A stretch of 64,000 nucleotides of DNA, from assembly GCA_046154185.1 (NCBI GenBank), contig JBJXGE010000076.1:11500-75499 (forward strand). Reading direction: 5' to 3'. The notes below the pieces were generated by a model that saw only the letters and a program-made list of their open reading frames with translations, made no database searches and was not told the DNA's origin. Origin of the DNA: JBJXGE01 sp046154185. GTDB taxonomy: Bacteria; Planctomycetota; UBA8108; UBA1146; JAJFFE01. How positions within the stretch are numbered: position 1 is the stretch's first letter; every line of letters starts with the position of its first letter. The position numbers and the translations under genes are program-made. Shown here in pieces: positions 60,455-64,000 of this stretch.

Positions 60455-61639
60455 ATGAGCCGAACTGTGATCGCTTCGACATGTGGCCTGTTGTTGTTGA
60501 GCCTGGCAATGTGCTGGGCGCCGCTCGCGTCCGCCCGAGACAATTGCGCTGCGGGCAAAAAAGACCTCGTCGATACCGCCGTTGAGGCCGGGTCGTTCAA
60601 GACTCTGGCCACCGCACTCGGCAAGGCCGGACTCGTGGAAGCGTTGAAGGGCGACGGACCCTTCACTGTCTTCGCGCCCACCGACGAAGCATTCGCTAAG
60701 CTTCCCGAAAAGACGTTGAGTGAGCTGCTGAAACCAGAGAACAAGGGCCGACTCGCCTCGATCCTGACCTACCACGTCGTTGCGGGAAACGTGCCTGCCG
60801 AGAAGGCGCTGAAACTCCTCAACGCGAAAACTCTGAATGGCCAGCAAATCGACCTGGTCGCTAAGAGCGGGGAACTGACCATCGACGGCGCGAAGGTGAT
60901 CAAGGCCGACATTCAATGTACGAACGGCGTCATCCATGTCATTGATTCCGTGATCCTGCCGAGCGACAAAAGCATTGTCGCCACGGCGAAAGATGCTGGC
61001 GTCTTCAATACTCTGATCGCAGCTCTCACGGCCGCCGACCTCGCAACGGTTCTACAGGGTGCGGGTCCGTTCACGGTGTTCGCGCCGACAGACGATGCAT
61101 TCAAGAAACTGCCAGCCGGCACGCTTGAGAATTTGCTCCGACCCGAGAGCCGCGATCTACTCGTCTCGATTCTGAAGTTGCACGTGGCGTCTGGTCGCGC
61201 CTTCGCGGCGGATGCGCTGGCGGCTGAAAAAATCACGACACTCGACAAGGGCGTTGTTCGCGTTCGCATAGTCGACGGAAAGCCGCGCGCGAACGAAGCG
61301 GTGATCGTCAAGACAGACATTGACGCGTTGAACGGCGTGATACACGTGATTGACACAGTGCTCCTGCCGCGCGAGGAGAAACAAGTGGGTGCGGCGAAGG
61401 CGCGAGGCTTGATCGAGCTGGCCATTCTTCGCGGCGCGCCGCTGTTCAACGAAGGAGACGCCGAGGCGTGTGCGGCGATTTACGAGGTCGCCGCTAGTAG
61501 CCTTCTCGCCATGGAGCTCGCCCCTTCCTCACGCATGCAGCTGACAAACGCTCTCACCAAGCTTCCCGCCATGCGAAACGCCAGCGACCAAGCTTGGCTA
61601 CTCCGGCACGCGCTTGATGCGGCACATGCCAGTTTGTAA
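60455..61639 (+). CDS. Secreted protein with two FAS1 domains and C-terminal extension
   Basis: 394 aa. AAAAGGAG before the ATG; signal peptide ASTCGLLLLSLAMCWAPLASA. FAS1 domains at about 35-170 and 176-310 with FTVFAPTDEAFAKLPEKTLS, YHVVAGNV, NGVIHVIDSVILP; and FTVFAPTDDAFKKLPAGTLE, NGVIHVIDTVLLP. Residues 315-394 are an extra helical domain (ARGLIELAILRGAPLFNEGDAEACAAIYEVAASSLL) not found in the sister gene at 56607. Such tails occur in planctomycete FAS1 proteins. A perfect terminator follows. Confidence 0.95.
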   Translation: MSRTVIASTCGLLLLSLAMCWAPLASARDNCAAGKKDLVDTAVEAGSFKTLATALGKAGLVEALKGDGPFTVFAPTDEAFAKLPEKTLSELLKPENKGRLASILTYHVVAGNVPAEKALKLLNAKTLNGQQIDLVAKSGELTIDGAKVIKADIQCTNGVIHVIDSVILPSDKSIVATAKDAGVFNTLIAALTAADLATVLQGAGPFTVFAPTDDAFKKLPAGTLENLLRPESRDLLVSILKLHVASGRAFAADALAAEKITTLDKGVVRVRIVDGKPRANEAVIVKTDIDALNGVIHVIDTVLLPREEKQVGAAKARGLIELAILRGAPLFNEGDAEACAAIYEVAASSLLAMELAPSSRMQLTNALTKLPAMRNASDQAWLLRHALDAAHASL

Positions 61640-61679
61640 GTAATCGACTCCAAGTTGTGACACCGTTCCGTCTGTTTCG

Positions 61680-61718
61680 CCGCGACCATGCCCCTTCGGC
61701 ATGGTCGCGGTTTTTTTT
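61680..61718 (+). terminator. Rho-independent terminator
   Basis: A 13-bp perfect stem (ccgcgaccatgcc from 61680, complement ending at 61710) with a five-base loop is followed by eight T (61711-61718). Terminates the second FAS1 gene. Confidence 0.93.
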
Positions 61719-61918
61719 GCGTATCAGCATCGCGACACGCGGCCACGTCGAAGGCTGTTACTGAGATTGAGAGCAACGCCTTTAGTGGCGTCGTTGGAGC
61801 CGTGCGACCAGTTCATGCCCCACAGTCCCGCCCTTGATCTTGATCGCTCTGGACTTGTACCAGCGAGTGACGACAATCGGCGGCTGCGGAGAAGGAATCG
61901 TTGGCGCGCACCGTCCTG

Positions 61919-62076
61919 TCAAAAGATGTTGATGTCTCCTTCCGGCTTGATGGCGATGACCGAACAGTTCAGCACCGGCAGCAGCCGTTCTGCCGTGTTG
62001 CCGATGCACATCGCTGGCGATCCGGCTCGTGACCTCGCCCCCATGAGGACCTCTTCTGAAGTTGCCAACTCCTTGC
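61919..62076 (-). pseudogene. C-terminal fragment of a universal stress protein gene
   Basis: The minus strand encodes VLMGARSRAGSPAMCIGNTAERLLPVLNCSVIAIKPEGDI, matching the ATP-binding C-terminal signature (G-x2-R-x-G-x9-G-N-T-A-E, then C-S-V-x-x-x-K-P) of UspE-type proteins. The N-terminal two thirds of the gene are missing: upstream lies the divergent start of the channel gene. The 464-bp gap 61640-62103 otherwise holds only the FAS1 terminator and the channel promoter region. Confidence 0.78.
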
Positions 62077-62103
62077 TGATTTCCTTTTGAAACGATCGTT
62101 CGC

Positions 62104-63798
62104 ATGAAGTCTTCTGGCCTTGTTTTGAGCTTTCTCGCGAATCCGTCACGGCGGCGTAACTTACTTGCGCTCGGACGGCTTGTTCTCATCTTCAGCGTCA
62201 TGGTCCTGGTCTTCACAGTCATCTTTCACTGGCTGATGGAATTCGAAGGACAAGACCATTCGTGGGCGTCGGGGGTTTACTGGGTGCTTGTGGTGATGTC
62301 GACGCTGGGGTTTGGCGACATCACGTTTCAATCGGATATCGGTCGACTGTTCTCAGTGGTTGTGCTGCTTTCGGGATCGGTGTTCATCCTGATTCTGTTG
62401 CCGTTCATGTTCATTCAGTTTTTTTATGTTCCGTGGCTGGAAGCTCAAGCAGCGGCTCGTGCCCCCAGGGAGCTGTCGCCTCGAACTTCGGGACACGTCA
62501 TTCTGACAGGGCTCAGTTCCGTCGAACGGTCACTGATTCGAATGCTGGAACGTGAGAAGTGGCAGTACGTGGTACTGGTGAGCGAACTGACGGAAGCGCT
62601 GCGACTTTTCGACGAAGGTTTCTCCGTCATGCTGGGGGATATTGATGATCCGGCGACGTATGTTCGTGCGAGGGCCGACAAAGCAGCACTCGTCGTGGCG
62701 GCACGAAGCGACACAACAAATACGAATATCGCGTTCACGGTCCGAGAAATCTCAGCCACTGTTTCGATTGTCTCGATCGCTTCGTTTCAGGCGTCGGTCG
62801 ATATTCTCGGCCTTGCCGGATGCAACCAAGTCCTGCAGTTGGGCGAAATGCTCGGCCAGTCGTTCGCTCGTCGAGTCTTCGGAAGAAATGCGAAGAGCCT
62901 TGTCGTCGGGCAATTTGGAACTCTGCTGATCGCCGAGGCCGCGGCGGCGGGAACACCGATGGTGGGGCGAACGCTCAGGGAGATTCGGCTCACCGATTCT
63001 GTTCGTATCAGCGTGATCGGCGTCTGGAATCGCGGACATTTTTCGATTGCCGGGCCGGATACCGTGATCGAATCGAGCACCATCCTGCTGCTCGCGGGGA
63101 CTCGCGAGGAACTGGACGAATACGACAGTTTGTTCTGCATTTCTCAGGCAGGAGAAGCCTTCACAGTTATTTTGGGCGCGGGACGAGTCGGCCGGGCGAC
63201 GGGGAAGGAACTCCTGGCGCGAGGGACCGATTTCCGCATCGTCGATCGCAATCCGGAGCGAATTCGTGATCCGGAACATTATGTCCTGGGTGACGCGGCG
63301 GAACTGGAGGTGCTCGAACGCGCAGGAATCATGAAGTGTTCATCGGTTGTCATTACCACTCACGACGACGACGTCAATGTCTATCTGGCGATCTACTGCC
63401 GTCGTCTGCGTCCGGATATTCAGATTCTTGCTCGAGCCAATCAGGATCGCAATGTCTCGACACTGCATCGGGCTGGAGCCGATTTTGTGATGTCTTATGG
63501 AGGTTGTGGCGCGAACACCATCTTCAATATCCTGAAGGGAGGAAATTCCATTCTGCTGGCGGAGGGTCTGGATGTATTCCGCGTCCCTGTTCCGCGGGCG
63601 ATGATTGGCCGCACACTGGAACAGTGCCGGTTTCGCCAGACGACCGGCTGTAATGTTGTCGCTATTGAAAAAGACGGGGCGTTCAACGCGAGGCAGTTGC
63701 CGACATCGGTTCTGACGGAGGACTCCCAGTTGGTCATCGTGGCCGACACTGAATCTGAAAAGAAATTCTTTGAGACCATTAGCTCGCGTGCGAGATAG
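62104..63798 (+). CDS. RCK-domain potassium channel
   Basis: 564 aa. Two transmembrane helices (about 20-43 and 83-107) flank a pore loop with the selectivity filter TLGFGD at 67-72 (the T-x-G-[YF]-G-D type). A first RCK/TrkA-N domain (about 128-265; HVILTGLSSVERSLI, a degenerate G-x-G-x-x-G) with TrkA-C follows. The second RCK domain has an intact VILGAGRVGRATGKELL near 355 and its own TrkA-C (about 480-560; IGRTLEQCRFRQTTGCNVVAIEKDG). It should form tetrameric K+ channels gated by nucleotides or ions on the cytoplasmic ring. Base composition is less GC-rich than the 0-50 kb part. Confidence 0.93.
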   Translation: MKSSGLVLSFLANPSRRRNLLALGRLVLIFSVMVLVFTVIFHWLMEFEGQDHSWASGVYWVLVVMSTLGFGDITFQSDIGRLFSVVVLLSGSVFILILLPFMFIQFFYVPWLEAQAAARAPRELSPRTSGHVILTGLSSVERSLIRMLEREKWQYVVLVSELTEALRLFDEGFSVMLGDIDDPATYVRARADKAALVVAARSDTTNTNIAFTVREISATVSIVSIASFQASVDILGLAGCNQVLQLGEMLGQSFARRVFGRNAKSLVVGQFGTLLIAEAAAAGTPMVGRTLREIRLTDSVRISVIGVWNRGHFSIAGPDTVIESSTILLLAGTREELDEYDSLFCISQAGEAFTVILGAGRVGRATGKELLARGTDFRIVDRNPERIRDPEHYVLGDAAELEVLERAGIMKCSSVVITTHDDDVNVYLAIYCRRLRPDIQILARANQDRNVSTLHRAGADFVMSYGGCGANTIFNILKGGNSILLAEGLDVFRVPVPRAMIGRTLEQCRFRQTTGCNVVAIEKDGAFNARQLPTSVLTEDSQLVIVADTESEKKFFETISSRAR

Positions 63799-63972
63799 TT
63801 TTATTGATACAGGACAGGGATGTGCGACAAACGTTCGAAGTTCGTTTAGCTGATGGGTGTAGGCTGTTGAGATGAGGTAGCGTCAAAGAGTGTGGAAAAG
63901 AATCAGGCGGTGAGTACCTTCATTGGTGCCTAAACCAAAACGGGGCAAACGCCCCAAGAAGGAGTCACCGCC

Positions 63973-64000
63973 ATGCGCGCAGGGAAGCCGAGAACTGAGT
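63973..64000 (+). CDS. Start of a gene cut by the window end
   Basis: AAGGAG lies 8 bp before an ATG at 63973; the first nine codons read MRAGKPRTE. A small hairpin (ggggc/gcccc with loop AAAC) sits just upstream. The 174 bp before it are less GC-rich than the rest. Transposases often start in this manner, but nine codons do not allow a family call. Confidence 0.4.

Noticed and set aside
1..64000. CRISPR arrays, tRNA or rRNA genes, phage genes
   Set aside because: No regularly spaced repeats, cloverleaf-like segments with TTCGA arms, rRNA signatures, or phage structural or integrase proteins were seen on either strand.

Overview
GC-rich bacterial chromosome fragment, most likely from a planctomycete or a close relative of the PVC group, probably an environmental genome. 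The strongest lineage clue is a family of secreted proteins sharing a dockerin-like double EF-hand module (pattern RGDxNxDGxxNIxDPIxxLxYLF). Eight intact genes carry the module or a related form, and one further copy is decayed. Large secreted FG-GAP, PPC, LamG and FN3-like proteins, ASPIC/UnbV and TPR genes and many TTG/GTG starts fit the same picture. No tRNA, rRNA or CRISPR array was seen.

Layout. 0.1-4.1 kb: Rieske ferredoxin followed by an Mla-type lipid transporter operon (STAS-MlaE permease, ATPase, MCE protein, auxiliary lipoprotein), converging on a patatin phospholipase. 5.5-12.8 kb: secreted dockerin-like proteins, including one fused to a metallo-beta-lactamase fold and one to a caspase-like domain. 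12.8-15.1 kb: rpsP-trmD-rplS-yraN, ended by a 115-bp MITE-like element that overlaps the yraN stop. 15.3-22.6 kb: membrane protein, proline dehydrogenase, PilT-like ATPase, RNase III, Mfd. 22.6-28.7 kb: divergent TetR/methyltransferase pair with a candidate operator, two small uncharacterised genes, a SenB-type glycosyltransferase, TerC and a GNAT enzyme. 28.7-34.8 kb: secreted FG-GAP protein, DUF2017-ClpS, a decayed patch (WD40 remnant plus a dockerin gene with an internal stop), phosphofructokinase and a secreted FN3-like protein. 35.0-42.9 kb: TPR/ASPIC pair and an ArsR-methyltransferase regulator translationally coupled to metH.

43.2-54 kb is the most irregular region. It holds a giant Cys-rich FN3/LamG protein, a dockerin gene bracketed by a live aminotransferase and a pseudogenised copy of that enzyme's C-terminus, a radical-SAM/aminotransferase gene pair, two tiny coupled membrane proteins, an atypical SDR, a lipoprotein with an internal duplication, and a repeated 3'-UTR hairpin element. 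54.4-63.8 kb looks like a stress or envelope island: carboxypeptidase-regulatory-repeat protein, two FAS1 proteins, an SDR-DUF2867-TspO fusion, DUF2177, a universal-stress-protein fragment and a RCK-gated potassium channel. The window ends at the first codons of another gene.

Limits: all calls are by reading motifs; no database search was run, and family names for weakly conserved proteins are judgement.
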